Assembly: GCA_024710805.1 (NCBI GenBank)
Contig: JANJUB010000029.1
Span: 1-35,355, forward strand
From: Fimbriimonadaceae bacterium
Lineage (GTDB): Bacteria; Armatimonadota; Fimbriimonadia; Fimbriimonadales; Fimbriimonadaceae
DNA: 35,355 nucleotides
Reading direction: 5' to 3'
Shown: positions 20,644 to 29,194 of the stretch, one piece after another
Position numbering within the stretch: position 1 is the stretch's first letter
Layout: each line of letters begins with the position of its first letter
Program-made: the position numbers and the translations under genes
Notes under the pieces: model-generated
Seen by the model: the letters and a program-made list of their open reading frames with translations, nothing else
Database searches by the model: none
Told to the model about the DNA's origin: nothing

Positions 20644-21368
20644 TTGCCGGCGACGAGATTGCGCCGCGTAATCACCAGCAAGTTCGAGAGCTTGCGATTT
20701 GGCGAGACCAGCATCTTTCCGCCGTAATACAGACACGTGCTGCCTCCGCCATCGAGGCTCAGTCCGGCACGTACGCCCTGCTTCACCATCGCATGACCCA
20801 ACTGGCTTAGCGTCACCTTTGACTGCGTGACCAAGAAGACGACCTTTCCTTGCTTGGTGGTTCCGACACCGACCCGGGCGGCTCGGCCCCAGATCGCGGG
20901 GTCCTTAAACGCTTGGCCCCGCGGGTTCGGTACGACCTTGCCTCCGTTCACCACGCGTACCGCTCCGCGCAACCCGAACTGGAAGCTCGACCAATCGGTT
21001 GGCCGGTGGAACTTCTCGTCGAAGATCGAAAGCTCTCCGGTCCACGCCACGCCGAGCCCAGAACCACGGGCTCCATGCGCGACGAGTTTGCCATTCACCA
21101 AGACGTCGGCTACGGGAATCTGGTGCTTAGGCGAAAAGAACGTGCCCGTCACCGCGATCAGCGGCTGCTCCTTGCCAATCAGCTTCCACACGTTCGTGAG
21201 CTGGTTGCTGTGAACGGTCTTGGCCGACAACGATGGACTGCTCAGGTTGCAGACCACCACATGGTAGACCGCGTTCCCGTACCTCACCATTTTGTGGGCC
21301 GCATGAGATGCGGGGCTCGGTGCGGATGGCGTCGCCAAGGCGACGATGGCAGCTGCGGTGGCAAACAT
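20640..21368 (-). CDS. NAGPA-like phosphodiester glycosidase family protein (exported)
   Basis: A 242-residue protein with an N-terminal signal-like segment (MFATAAAIVALATPSAPSPA). The remainder matches the phosphodiester glycosidase (NAGPA, DUF2233) domain: VTGTFFSPKHQIPVADVLVNGK near residue 75, then ARVGVGTTKQGKVVFLVTQ, and the diagnostic LSLDGGGSTCLYYGGKML near the end. The human member uncovers mannose-6-phosphate; the bacterial members' substrates are mostly unknown, with polysaccharide phosphodiesters suspected. A good AGGAGG lies just upstream of the ATG at 21368. Confidence 0.85.
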   Translation of the reverse strand: MFATAAAIVALATPSAPSPASHAAHKMVRYGNAVYHVVVCNLSSPSLSAKTVHSNQLTNVWKLIGKEQPLIAVTGTFFSPKHQIPVADVLVNGKLVAHGARGSGLGVAWTGELSIFDEKFHRPTDWSSFQFGLRGAVRVVNGGKVVPNPRGQAFKDPAIWGRAARVGVGTTKQGKVVFLVTQSKVTLSQLGHAMVKQGVRAGLSLDGGGSTCLYYGGKMLVSPNRKLSNLLVITRRNLVAGN

Positions 21369-21404
21369 GGCGGGCCTCCTGAGAGTGGGTACTTCTATTG
21401 TCCG

Positions 21405-22292
21405 TCAAGGTTCAGGAGTTCCCACTGGCTTTTTTGCCGGGATGAACCCATGATCTTGAAGAAAGGACCGCAACTCGCCCATGTAGAGTTCGGGGTGAAT
21501 CCACCTTCCTTCCGCATGGTCCGAGTTTGGGAGCCACACCAGCCGGCCGCGATCGCCCAACGCGGCCAAGTTGCGCTCGGCTTCAGCGGGCACCGCAAGC
21601 TTGTCCTTCGCACCGTGCAAGAGCAGCACGGGGATGGTCGATTGCGTCAGTGCCTTGGCCACGTCCACCCGGTAGGGATTGACTCGGACGAGCGGCCATG
21701 ACAACCAGAGTGTCGGAGCGAGCGCGATGCTCAGCCACTCTCCGCCCACAAAGCGCCACCAGCCTCGGACCGCCGACGGCAGTCTCGAATATGAACAGTC
21801 CAGCACGACCCCGCCGATCGTGTCGGATTCCGCCGCGGCAAAGGCGGAGGCAGCGGCCCCCATGCTGCTTCCGATCAAGACCACCTTGACTCCAGGATAG
21901 CGTCGGTTGGCCTCCGCAACCGCGGCATGGACGTCGGTGCGCTCAAGCCACCCCATTCCACATAACTTGCCCGAACTGCGTCCGTGAGCGCGAAAGTCGG
22001 GCAACAGGCAAGCACAGCCGTCGTGATACAGTTGCGCGGCCACCGGCGCCATTTCGGACCGCGACATCAGGTAGCCGTGGAGGAGTATGGCGACGCAAGA
22101 GGGCGACTCACGCGGAATCCACCAGGCACGCAGCGTCTGCCCGTCGTTCGTTTGAATGGTCAGGTCCTCTTGAGGAACCCCCAGCATCCCGGGAGAAATG
22201 AACACCGGAGTCCGCGGCGGGCGTACACTGAACCATGCGATCACAAACAGGATCGCCACGTACACGACCAACGCTGCGAGTGCGTACATCAT
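21405..22292 (-). CDS. Membrane-anchored alpha/beta hydrolase
   Basis: A 295-residue protein with one N-terminal membrane helix (ALAALVVYVAILFVIAWFSV) and a serine hydrolase domain. The oxyanion segment LLHGYLMSRSEM, the nucleophile elbow GSSMGA with S143, the acid D230 in HGAKDKLA, and the histidine H259 in NSDHAEG form a complete triad. It resembles the YqkD/BEM46 type of envelope hydrolases with a short cap. Substrate unknown. It starts 23 bases from the divergent ASCH-like gene. Confidence 0.87.
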   Translation of the reverse strand: MMYALAALVVYVAILFVIAWFSVRPPRTPVFISPGMLGVPQEDLTIQTNDGQTLRAWWIPRESPSCVAILLHGYLMSRSEMAPVAAQLYHDGCACLLPDFRAHGRSSGKLCGMGWLERTDVHAAVAEANRRYPGVKVVLIGSSMGAAASAFAAAESDTIGGVVLDCSYSRLPSAVRGWWRFVGGEWLSIALAPTLWLSWPLVRVNPYRVDVAKALTQSTIPVLLLHGAKDKLAVPAEAERNLAALGDRGRLVWLPNSDHAEGRWIHPELYMGELRSFLQDHGFIPAKKPVGTPEP

Positions 22293-22300
22293 GAATGCGC

Positions 22301-22306
22301 TAAAAT
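22301..22306 (+). promoter_or_regulatory. Possible -10 element before the ASCH-like gene
   Basis: TAAAAT lies 9 bases before the ATG at 22316 in the 23-base divergent gap. No good -35 match is seen 17 bases upstream. If real, the transcript would be nearly leaderless. Confidence 0.35.
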
Positions 22307-22315
22307 CTCCCGTCC

Positions 22316-22663
22316 ATGTTCGCCCTTAACTTTTACACCGACTTGTATGGCGATGTCCTGAAGAACCATCGCAAAACCGTGACCATTCGGTTGGGCGACA
22401 AGTCCGACAAATACCGCGACGGCATGCTCACGTGGGTCACGGTCGGGCCTCGATTCGGCCGTCGACAAAAGCTGTATACCGCAATCCTCGACCGTGTCGA
22501 GGTCAAGACGATCAGCGAACTCTCCCCGCGCGACATCGAGCGAGAGAACCCCGAGTTCCGCTCGCAAGACGACGTCATCGAAATGCTCTCCCGCATTTAC
22601 GGCGAGTTCATCACGCCGGAGCATCGGGTCACGGTGATCTACTTCTCGCGCGTCGACGAGTAG
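22316..22663 (+). CDS. ASCH-like domain protein (putative RNA-binding)
   Basis: A 115-residue protein. The N-terminus with HRKTVTIRLGDKSDKYRDG, the central strands MLTWVTVGPRFGRRQKLYTAILDRVEV, the KTISELSPRDIERENPEFRS helix and the final HRVTVIYFSRV match the plan of ASCH domains, a PUA-related beta-barrel proposed to bind RNA. Function is not established for this type. The downstream methyltransferase begins five bases after the stop, so they are probably co-transcribed. Confidence 0.72.
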   Translation: MFALNFYTDLYGDVLKNHRKTVTIRLGDKSDKYRDGMLTWVTVGPRFGRRQKLYTAILDRVEVKTISELSPRDIERENPEFRSQDDVIEMLSRIYGEFITPEHRVTVIYFSRVDE

Positions 22664-22668
22664 TCTCC

Positions 22669-23403
22669 ATGTCGTCCTTCGGTCCCGTCGCCCCCTTTTA
22701 TGACCAGTTGATGGCGTCGGTGCCCTACTCGATGTGGGTCAGCTACTACCAACTGCTTCTCGCGCACCAGGACATCTATCCGAAGCGCCTCCTCGATGTT
22801 GCGTGCGGGACGGGCATCTTGGCGGAGTTGCTCCACGCCGAGGCTTACGACGTGACCGGCTTTGATCTGAGCGCGCCGATGATCGAGCGGGCACGTCAGA
22901 AGGCCACCGAGAAGGGTCTGCCGATCCGCTACGAAGTGGCCGATGCCGCCACGTTCGACCTCGGTGAGACCTTCGACGCCGCCTACAGTTTCTTCGACAG
23001 CCTCAACTACATCACTGACCCCGACGATCTTCAGGCGTGCTTCCACCGGGTTGCCAAACATCTTCCCATCGGGGGGTCTTGGATCTTCGACCTCAACACG
23101 CGGTACGCGTTCGAGCAGGAAATGTTCGACCAGTCGAACTTGAAGCCAAATGCCCCGGTCCGCTACGATTGGCACGGTGAATGGGATCCTCACCGGCTGA
23201 TCATTCGCGTCAACATGAAGTTCTGGGTCGAGGGCCAGGAGTACACGGAGACCCACGTTCAGCGCGCCCACCCCCACGAAGAGGTCATCGAAATGCTGGA
23301 GGACGCGGGATTCGACCGGATTCGCGCCTTTCACAGCTACACCCTCAACCCTCCGCGGCGGACGAGCGATCGCTTGCATTACATGGCCGTTCGCACGCGG
23401 TAG
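22669..23403 (+). CDS. Class I SAM-dependent methyltransferase
   Basis: A 244-residue Rossmann-type methyltransferase. Start ATG at 22669 gives MSSFGPVAPFYDQLM, the usual opening of this family. The SAM loop is LLDVACGTG at 41-49, followed by VTGFDLSAPMIERARQ (acidic loop) and AAYSFFDSLNYI. The C-terminal FWVEGQEYTETHVQRAHPHEEVIEMLEDAGF is typical of small-molecule methyltransferases of this group. Substrate unknown; a glycosyltransferase follows 12 bases later. Confidence 0.9.
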   Translation: MSSFGPVAPFYDQLMASVPYSMWVSYYQLLLAHQDIYPKRLLDVACGTGILAELLHAEAYDVTGFDLSAPMIERARQKATEKGLPIRYEVADAATFDLGETFDAAYSFFDSLNYITDPDDLQACFHRVAKHLPIGGSWIFDLNTRYAFEQEMFDQSNLKPNAPVRYDWHGEWDPHRLIIRVNMKFWVEGQEYTETHVQRAHPHEEVIEMLEDAGFDRIRAFHSYTLNPPRRTSDRLHYMAVRTR

Positions 23404-23415
23404 GCTTGGCGTTCG

Positions 23416-24411
23416 ATGCGCGTCACCCACGTCGTCCGGTTCGATGCTGGCCTCTACTACGGAGGCGGAGAGATACAGGCCGAGCGGACGGGGCAAGCTT
23501 TGCGCGATCTCGGCGTCGAGGTGGTTCCTTTCTCGCCAACTCAGCGCGAGTTCGGCGACCTCGTCCATTTCTTTGGCAACTTCGACTATTTCGACGATGT
23601 TGCGTCACGTCTGCGCGCCGCGAAGATCCCGTATGTCGTTTCGCCGATCTTCGTGTCGCCGCGCACCGAGGGACGGCTGAAATGGCGGCGAACTCGTCAA
23701 TCGGTGCTCGGGCAGTATCCGAAGCGAACGGCTTCCTTGCTTGCCGGCGCCCGGTGCCTTTACACCCTCACCGAGCATGAAGAACGGAACCTGAGGGCCT
23801 ACTTCGGCTCCGATCTACCCGAGATGGTGCGAATCCCCAATGGCGTTGAGGATCGGTTCAGTGAGGGAAATGCGATCGCTTTCCACTCTCGCTTCCGAAT
23901 CGAACCTCCCTTCGCCATCCACGTCGGCACCCTGGACGCCAGCAAGAACCAGTTGGCTTCGATCGCTGCCTGCGGATCGGACATCCAACTCGTCATCATG
24001 GGCCGAGAGAACAACGCCGCCTACGTCGAGAAGTGCCGAGCGGCGGCAGGCTCGAACATCCACATCCTCGGCTCCTTTCCCCACTCGGACCCCGTGCTCA
24101 CCGATGCCCTCGCGGCAGCCAGTGTCTTTGTACTGCCCAGCTATCGCGAGTTGTTTCCGCTATCGGCCCTTGAGGCGACCGTCGCCGGCTGCCACTTGGT
24201 GCTTTCCGACCGATGGGGAGGCGAAGCGATTTGGGGGAGTGACGCCGCGTACGTCAGCCCCGATGATCCCGCCGCGATCCGTCAGGCCATTAGAGAGCGA
24301 ATCGACCTTCCCAAGCGCACCAGGGACGAGATCGAACCCTATCGGTTCCAGTACAGTTGGCCACGCGTCGCCGAGCGCATCTTGAGCACCTACCACATGG
24401 CGTTGCGCTAG
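23416..24411 (+). CDS. GT4-like glycosyltransferase (copy 1 of a paralogous pair)
   Basis: A 331-residue GT-B fold glycosyltransferase. Features are a glycine-rich N-terminal loop (GLYYGGGEIQAER), the middle IPNGVEDRF, the donor-domain start AIHVGTLDASKNQLA, and the C-terminal PSYRELFPLSALEAT, which carries the Ex7E-type motif of GT4 enzymes. It shares long stretches (GDLVHFFG.FD, RNLR.YFG, IPNGV) with the minus-strand gene at 25304-26314. It likely works on a surface glycan; acceptor and donor are unknown. Its stop overlaps the stop of the convergent FkbM gene. Confidence 0.88.
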   Translation: MRVTHVVRFDAGLYYGGGEIQAERTGQALRDLGVEVVPFSPTQREFGDLVHFFGNFDYFDDVASRLRAAKIPYVVSPIFVSPRTEGRLKWRRTRQSVLGQYPKRTASLLAGARCLYTLTEHEERNLRAYFGSDLPEMVRIPNGVEDRFSEGNAIAFHSRFRIEPPFAIHVGTLDASKNQLASIAACGSDIQLVIMGRENNAAYVEKCRAAAGSNIHILGSFPHSDPVLTDALAAASVFVLPSYRELFPLSALEATVAGCHLVLSDRWGGEAIWGSDAAYVSPDDPAAIRQAIRERIDLPKRTRDEIEPYRFQYSWPRVAERILSTYHMALR

Positions 24412-25307
24412 GCGCGGCGACACCAGACATTCACCGCGAGCCCCATCTCAGGCGTCGGCGGGAAGTCATAGACCGGGTCGTCCTCGTGCAGCACGTTGAA
24501 CCGGTAGCTGTTCCACTGCTCGATCTGTGCTTTGATCTCCTGGGCAGTCCAACCAAGCTTGGGGGCGATCTCCCAATGAAACTCGTAAAAGAGGTCGGGG
24601 TGGTGGTTCCGAATGGTCTGCTCCGCTCCCTTGATCGCTTGCGGCTCAAACCCCTCCACATCGATCTTGAGGAAGCCTACGTTCTCGAGCGCTAACTGCT
24701 GAACCATCGAGTCGACCGAGTACACGGGCACCTTGACCGACTCCGCGCCGGGGCCGGTCGTTGCTTCGGAGAGCGTTGCCGCATCCGAGCTTCCGGGAAC
24801 GGTGAAGAAGTTCAGTTCGCCATCCGTCTCCCCCACTGCCGCGCTGAACAGCGTCACATTCCGCAGATTGTTCAAAGCGAAGGTGCAGGCGGCTCGCTTG
24901 GCGGTATCGGGATTCGGTTCGACCGCGATGACCGGCTGATCCGTCTTCGCCGCCACCATCGCGGCGACCACCCCCATGTTCGTGCCGATATCGAAGTAAG
25001 CACCTGGGTTCGAGCTCAGGCTCTCGAGGATGTGGCCCACGGTCGCGTCCTCGTAGTGGGGCATAAGCGCGATGCCCCGCGCGTAGCGGTCGCGGAAGTC
25101 ACCCATGAACTTCATCCCCGAGACCTCAAACACAAAGTAAGGCTTCCTAAGATCGACCGTTCGCTTGACGATGCTGTTGATCGTCTTGCGGATCACCTTC
25201 GGCATCCGCTCGCCAATCCGCAACCAACGAAGGGCCCGGTCGTGATTCCCCACCAACGGCTGGGTCTCCTGCAGAATCCTCTGAAAGTCGTCGAACGTGT
25301 AGATCAT
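24408..25307 (-). CDS. FkbM-family methyltransferase
   Basis: A 299-residue SAM methyltransferase. The SAM loop is FDIGTNMGVVAAM (from about 105), followed by VIAVEPNPDTAKRA, the FkbM-typical NLRNVTLFSAAVGETDGELNF, and GFLKIDVEGFEPQAIKGA near residue 204. FkbM enzymes methylate hydroxyl groups on sugars or small molecules. Its ATG overlaps the stop of the upstream glycosyltransferase (ATGA), so it probably modifies that enzyme's product. Confidence 0.92.
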   Translation of the reverse strand: MIYTFDDFQRILQETQPLVGNHDRALRWLRIGERMPKVIRKTINSIVKRTVDLRKPYFVFEVSGMKFMGDFRDRYARGIALMPHYEDATVGHILESLSSNPGAYFDIGTNMGVVAAMVAAKTDQPVIAVEPNPDTAKRAACTFALNNLRNVTLFSAAVGETDGELNFFTVPGSSDAATLSEATTGPGAESVKVPVYSVDSMVQQLALENVGFLKIDVEGFEPQAIKGAEQTIRNHHPDLFYEFHWEIAPKLGWTAQEIKAQIEQWNSYRFNVLHEDDPVYDFPPTPEMGLAVNVWCRRA

Positions 25308-26314
25308 CGGCTGGCGAGCACCTGCCGGTATTGTGCATCAATCTGCGCGGCAACACTGGGCCAGGCGTAGGTGCTCGCGTAGCGCTTGCGCTGATCGTCG
25401 CGTTGGTGGGCCCGCGCCAATGCCGACTGGATTGCATCCCGCCAGCGCGCCACGTCGTCGGGAGGGCAGTACACGGCATCGCCTCCGAAAAACTCTTCGG
25501 CTCCCCAAGCATCGCTCAGAACAAGCCTTGCCCCTCCACATGCGGCCTCGAGTGCGGAGAGGCTAAGGACCTCCATGCGCGAAGGTTGGCAGAACACTTC
25601 GGCAGCCGCATAAGCCGACGAGAGCATCGGGTCGCCAGGGGGCAAGGCACCGAGAAGATGGACATTCGGGCCAGCCTCCGCCCGACACTGCGCGACATAC
25701 CCCTCATCATCCATAGCTCCGTACAGCACAAGGTCGACCTCCAGGCCGGCAACGGCACGGATCAAAGTCAGCTGATTCTTGCGCTCCGCGAGGCGCCCCG
25801 TGCAGATGACGACCGGTCGCCCGAACGGATGGGCGGCCCGAAAGGCGTCTGGCGACCCGGAAGCGAACTGCTCGGAGACCCCGTTCGGAATCGGGACGAA
25901 GGGAGCAAGGTGCTCGCCGAAGTAAGTTCTCAGGTTGCGCTGCTCGATCCGACTCAGCGTGAACAGCCTGGCCGCCTGCTGGTACAGCTTACGCTGCCCC
26001 CGGTAGATGCTCCGGTCGGTCAGCCTCTTCCGAATCGCGCGCAGGCTAAGAGCCGCGCCCTGGACGGGCGGCAAGAACACCGGCGAGCACACGTAGGGCA
26101 CCCCCCGAACCTGACATTGGCGGGCAACATCCCAGTAGCTATCGAAGGTGCCAAAGAAGTGCACCAAGTCGCCCAGCGAGCGGTTGAGAGGCTGGTGAAT
26201 CTCGATGTCCCAGCCCCGCTCCTCGAGCGCGGCCTTTGTGGCTTCGGCTTGGTTCTCGAGACCTCCCCCGACCAAACCGCCGTGGAGACTCAGCACAAAC
26301 GTCACTCTCGGCAC
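25304..26314 (-). CDS. GT4-like glycosyltransferase (copy 2 of a paralogous pair)
   Basis: A 336-residue GT-B glycosyltransferase, paralogous to 23416-24411. Features are the N-terminal HGGLVGGGLENQAEA, IPNGVSEQF, VICTGRLAERKNQLT and PSRMEVLSLSALEAA (Ex7E-like motif). The start is GTG at 26314; an internal GTG nine bases on is also possible. It follows sucC by 31 bases on the same strand and is coupled to the FkbM methyltransferase gene. Donor and acceptor unknown. Confidence 0.88.
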   Translation of the reverse strand: MPRVTFVLSLHGGLVGGGLENQAEATKAALEERGWDIEIHQPLNRSLGDLVHFFGTFDSYWDVARQCQVRGVPYVCSPVFLPPVQGAALSLRAIRKRLTDRSIYRGQRKLYQQAARLFTLSRIEQRNLRTYFGEHLAPFVPIPNGVSEQFASGSPDAFRAAHPFGRPVVICTGRLAERKNQLTLIRAVAGLEVDLVLYGAMDDEGYVAQCRAEAGPNVHLLGALPPGDPMLSSAYAAAEVFCQPSRMEVLSLSALEAACGGARLVLSDAWGAEEFFGGDAVYCPPDDVARWRDAIQSALARAHQRDDQRKRYASTYAWPSVAAQIDAQYRQVLASR

Positions 26315-26345
26315 GCGCCGAGGTTACCGCAGACTCAACACGAGC

Positions 26346-27497
26346 CTAGGCGTAAGCCAGGCTTACGATCTTCTGCGCGGCTTCCTGCATCGTCCCCGCC
26401 GGAACAATCCGCGAGCCCGCCAAGATCGCGCGGCCCTCTTCGGCCGCCGTGCCCTCGATGCGCGCCACGACCGGAATCGTCACGTTCAAGTCCTCAAGTG
26501 CCGCGAGCACACCCTTCGCCACTTCGTCGCAGCGAGTGATGCCGCCAAAGATGTTGATGAGAAGGCCCTTGACCTCCTTATCCATGAGCACCAGCTCGAC
26601 ACACGACTTAACGCGCTCCTGTTGCGCACCGCCGCCGACGTCCAAAAAGTCTGCCGGGCGGCCTCCGGCGTCGCTGACCTCGTCGAGCGAGCACATCACC
26701 AAGCCCGCGCCGTTGCCGATGATTCCGATGTCCCCACCCAGGCGAACATAAGCGATCCCTCGGCGCGATGCTTCGGCTTCGATCGGGTCTTCGGCGCTGT
26801 CTTCCTTGGTCTCGTCGTACTCCGGATGGCGGAACATGGCGTTGTCGTCGATCGACACCTTGGCGTCCGCCGCGATCAGCTTGCCGTCGGGCGTCAGCGC
26901 CACCGGGTTGATCTCCACCATGTCGGCGTCGGACTCCAGATACGCCTTGACCAGCTTCTTGATCATCGAGATCATCTGGTTCTGCGCAACCTTGGGAATC
27001 CCCGCCGCCTTCACCGCTTTGCGGAGCTCAAAGTCGCCAAGCCCCCACGCCGGATCGACGTGGACGCGAACAATCGCCTCGGGCGTGTCGTGGGCGACCT
27101 CTTCGATATCCATGCCGCCCCGAGCCGAAATCATCACCAGCAACTTCTGCTCCGCGCGGTCGAGCAAGACCGCCAGGTAGTACTCCTCAGCGATGTCCAC
27201 CAACTCGGCAACGAGAACCTTCTCGACCACCATGCCGGTCGGATTCTGAATGCTGACCAGCCGCTTGCCGATCAACTCGCCGGTGAAGGTGGCCGCATCC
27301 GCGGCGTTGTCAAACAGCTTGACGCCCCCGGCCTTTCCTCGGCCGCCCATGAGCACCTGAGCCTTAACGACGACGTTGCCGCCGAATCGCTCCGCGATCG
27401 CGCGCGCCTCCGCCGCGTTGTTGGCGACTTCGCCGCCGGGAACAGGCACGCCATAGCGCGCGAGCAGGTCCTTGGATTGGTACTCGTGGAGCTTCAT
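26346..27497 (-). CDS. sucC: Succinyl-CoA ligase (ADP-forming) beta subunit
   Basis: TCA-cycle enzyme subunit that, with SucD, interconverts succinyl-CoA and succinate with ATP formation. The 383-residue chain starts MKLHEYQSKDLLARYGVPVP, the family hallmark, then KAQVLMGGRGKAGGVKLF in the ATP-grasp domain. The C-terminal CoA-ligase domain has GAGLVMCSLD, FLDVGGGA and INIFGGITRCDEVAKG. sucD is not adjacent, which is unusual since sucCD is commonly an operon; two glycan genes follow instead. Confidence 0.96.
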   Translation of the reverse strand: MKLHEYQSKDLLARYGVPVPGGEVANNAAEARAIAERFGGNVVVKAQVLMGGRGKAGGVKLFDNAADAATFTGELIGKRLVSIQNPTGMVVEKVLVAELVDIAEEYYLAVLLDRAEQKLLVMISARGGMDIEEVAHDTPEAIVRVHVDPAWGLGDFELRKAVKAAGIPKVAQNQMISMIKKLVKAYLESDADMVEINPVALTPDGKLIAADAKVSIDDNAMFRHPEYDETKEDSAEDPIEAEASRRGIAYVRLGGDIGIIGNGAGLVMCSLDEVSDAGGRPADFLDVGGGAQQERVKSCVELVLMDKEVKGLLINIFGGITRCDEVAKGVLAALEDLNVTIPVVARIEGTAAEEGRAILAGSRIVPAGTMQEAAQKIVSLAYA

Positions 27498-27544
27498 ACG
27501 GAGGCTTTGAGGATACCTTGAGGCACAGTAAACTCACCGCTTCG

Positions 27545-28717
27545 ATGTCGCCACGAATCTACGCCGATCACGCCGCCACGACTCCGCTGCTTCCTGCCGC
27601 CCGCGAGGCGATGTTGCCGTGGCTGGAAGCTGGCTTCGGCAATGCCTCGTCGATCCATAGCGAGGGCCGCCAAGCGCGCGCCGCTATCGATGAAGCCCGA
27701 GAGGTGCTGAGCGAGGAGCTCGGCTCTCTGTTCGCGGAAGTGATCTTCACGGGCAGCGGCACCGAAGCGGCCAACCTGGCCTTGTTCGGAACCGCCCTTT
27801 CCGCGATGGAATGTGGAAGTCCACGCAAGCGCATCCTCATCGGGGCCGCCGATCACCATTGCGTGCTCCACACGCAAGAGCGGCTCGAGCAGTTCGGATT
27901 TGTCCTCGACCTGATTCCGGTCGACCGCGCGGCGCGTGTGGATTTGGACGCACTCGAAAGTCTGCTCGGAGACGACGTGCTCCTCGTGGCGCTACTTCAC
28001 GCAAACAACGAGTTCGGCACCCTTGCGCCGGTACGAGAAGCCGCCGTACTTGCCCAACGGGTGGGGGCGAAGGTGTTCATCGACGCGGTGCAGACCTTCG
28101 GCACGTTGCCGGTTCAAGTGGACGATCTTGGGGCGGATATGCTTGCTGTTTCCGCGCACAAGGTGTACGGACCGAAGGGCGTAGGGGCGCTGTACATCCG
28201 GGCGGGAACCGGCGTGTCACCGTTGATCGTCGGCGGCGGCCAAGAGCGGGAAATGCGCGCCGGCACCGAGAACCCGGCCCTGATCGTGGGGTTTGCGGAG
28301 GCGGTTCGCCACTTCTCACGACTGAGTGAGGCACCCGAACCTTATCCCGCCACACAGGGCTTCCTCGCTGGGTTGAAGGACAGCGTCCCGCCCCACGCCA
28401 AATCCGACAATCGCCGGACCGTCCAGAAATCTGAAATCCTCACGCTGCCGGGCCACATCCACTTAGGGTTCCCCGGCATCAGCGCCGAGTCGCTGCTGAT
28501 CCGTCTCGACCGCGAGGGCGTGAGCGCATCCGCTGGCGCGGCCTGCTCCGCGGGGAGCCTTGAGCCGAGCCATGTAATGCTCGCGGCTGGGTTCTCTCCT
28601 ATCAAGGCCAAAGAAGGCATCCGATTCAGCTTCGGGCGTTATCAGTCGTTCGAAGATGGGGCTGAGGCTGCAAGCCGATTAAAGAGAGTCTTGGCCGATT
28701 TCCGGCGGATGTCCTGA
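27545..28717 (+). CDS. Cysteine desulfurase (NifS/IscS-like)
   Basis: PLP enzyme that takes sulfur from cysteine for Fe-S clusters or tRNA thiolation. The ATG at 27545 gives MSPRIYADHAATTPLLPAAR, the standard opening, and 390 residues. The PLP lysine is K206 in SAHKVYGPKG, GSGTEAANLAL binds the cofactor phosphate, and the catalytic cysteine is C334 in AGAACSAGSLEPSHV. No iscU or thiI lies next to it, so whether it serves Fe-S or tRNA sulfur is open. It is divergent from sucC across 47 bases. Confidence 0.93.
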   Translation: MSPRIYADHAATTPLLPAAREAMLPWLEAGFGNASSIHSEGRQARAAIDEAREVLSEELGSLFAEVIFTGSGTEAANLALFGTALSAMECGSPRKRILIGAADHHCVLHTQERLEQFGFVLDLIPVDRAARVDLDALESLLGDDVLLVALLHANNEFGTLAPVREAAVLAQRVGAKVFIDAVQTFGTLPVQVDDLGADMLAVSAHKVYGPKGVGALYIRAGTGVSPLIVGGGQEREMRAGTENPALIVGFAEAVRHFSRLSEAPEPYPATQGFLAGLKDSVPPHAKSDNRRTVQKSEILTLPGHIHLGFPGISAESLLIRLDREGVSASAGAACSAGSLEPSHVMLAAGFSPIKAKEGIRFSFGRYQSFEDGAEAASRLKRVLADFRRMS

Positions 28718-28735
28718 AGGGTGAAGCTCACGTGG

Positions 28736-28759
28736 GGCAGGGATGCCTCGTGCCCTGCC
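28736..28759 (+). terminator. Hairpin after cysteine desulfurase, possible terminator
   Basis: A 7-bp stem (GGCAGGG / CCCTGCC) with a 10-base loop starts 18 bases after the stop. There is no T-run, so termination by this hairpin is uncertain. Confidence 0.35.
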
Positions 28760-28779
28760 TGTTCTGCAAACGCGCACTT

Positions 28780-28822
28780 ACTCCCCCTCTCCGCAAGCGG
28801 GGAGGGGGTCGGGGGGTGGGGT
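28780..28822. repeat. Left inverted repeat of the DUF559 unit (43 bp)
   Basis: This 43-base block matches the reverse complement of 29195-29237 at 39 of 43 positions. Within it, CCCCCTCTCCGC and GCGGGGAGGGGG pair as a long hairpin (one mismatched pair) with a tiny loop, followed by a G-rich tail. Its last base is the first base of the DUF559 stop codon. Confidence 0.9.
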
Positions 28823-29181
28823 CAACGTTCGACCGTACGCCCGTAGCGCTCTTCGCACCGCGTAATGACTCGTTCGATCCAATCCGTGACCGGAGCAGCA
28901 TCGAACATGAAGAAGTCACGGTTGGGGATGCGCAGGGTCTCGATGCCGAACATCGCGATGCTCTCGTCGCGATCCCTGTCACACTCGGCGTCATGCTGCT
29001 CTCCGTCGAACTCTACGGCGAGCATTGCTTCCTTGCAGAAGAAGTCGAGGACGGAGCCGGCAATCGGATACTGCCGGCGAAACTCAAACCCCAGGCGGTG
29101 CTTGCGGCACTTCTCCCAGAAGATGCTCTCGGCGACCGACATCTCCTTGCGCAGCCTGCGGGCGCATTCTTTCTCGGGCAT
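28822..29181 (-). CDS. DUF559 (PD-(D/E)XK/Vsr-like) nuclease-fold protein
   Basis: A 119-residue protein of the DUF559 family, related to very-short-patch-repair and other PD-(D/E)XK nucleases. Family features are RRLRKEMSVAESIFWEKCR at the start, FEFRRQYPIAGSVLDFFC with D46, LAVEFDGEQH with E57 and D59, and the ending helix/strand DESIAMFGIETLRIPN. Activity has not been shown for most members. The gene almost fills the space between two 43-bp inverted repeats: its stop touches the left one and its ATG is 14 bases from the right one. It is antisense to any 5' extension of the helicase frame, which supports the later helicase start. Confidence 0.88.
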   Translation of the reverse strand: MPEKECARRLRKEMSVAESIFWEKCRKHRLGFEFRRQYPIAGSVLDFFCKEAMLAVEFDGEQHDAECDRDRDESIAMFGIETLRIPNRDFFMFDAAPVTDWIERVITRCEERYGRTVER

Positions 29182-29194
29182 GATCTACAGGTTT

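Noticed and set aside
25331-27521. Plus-strand frames of 402 and 438 codons opposite the second GT4 and sucC
   Set aside because: They mirror two well-supported genes and show no recognisable domain, signal or ribosome binding site.
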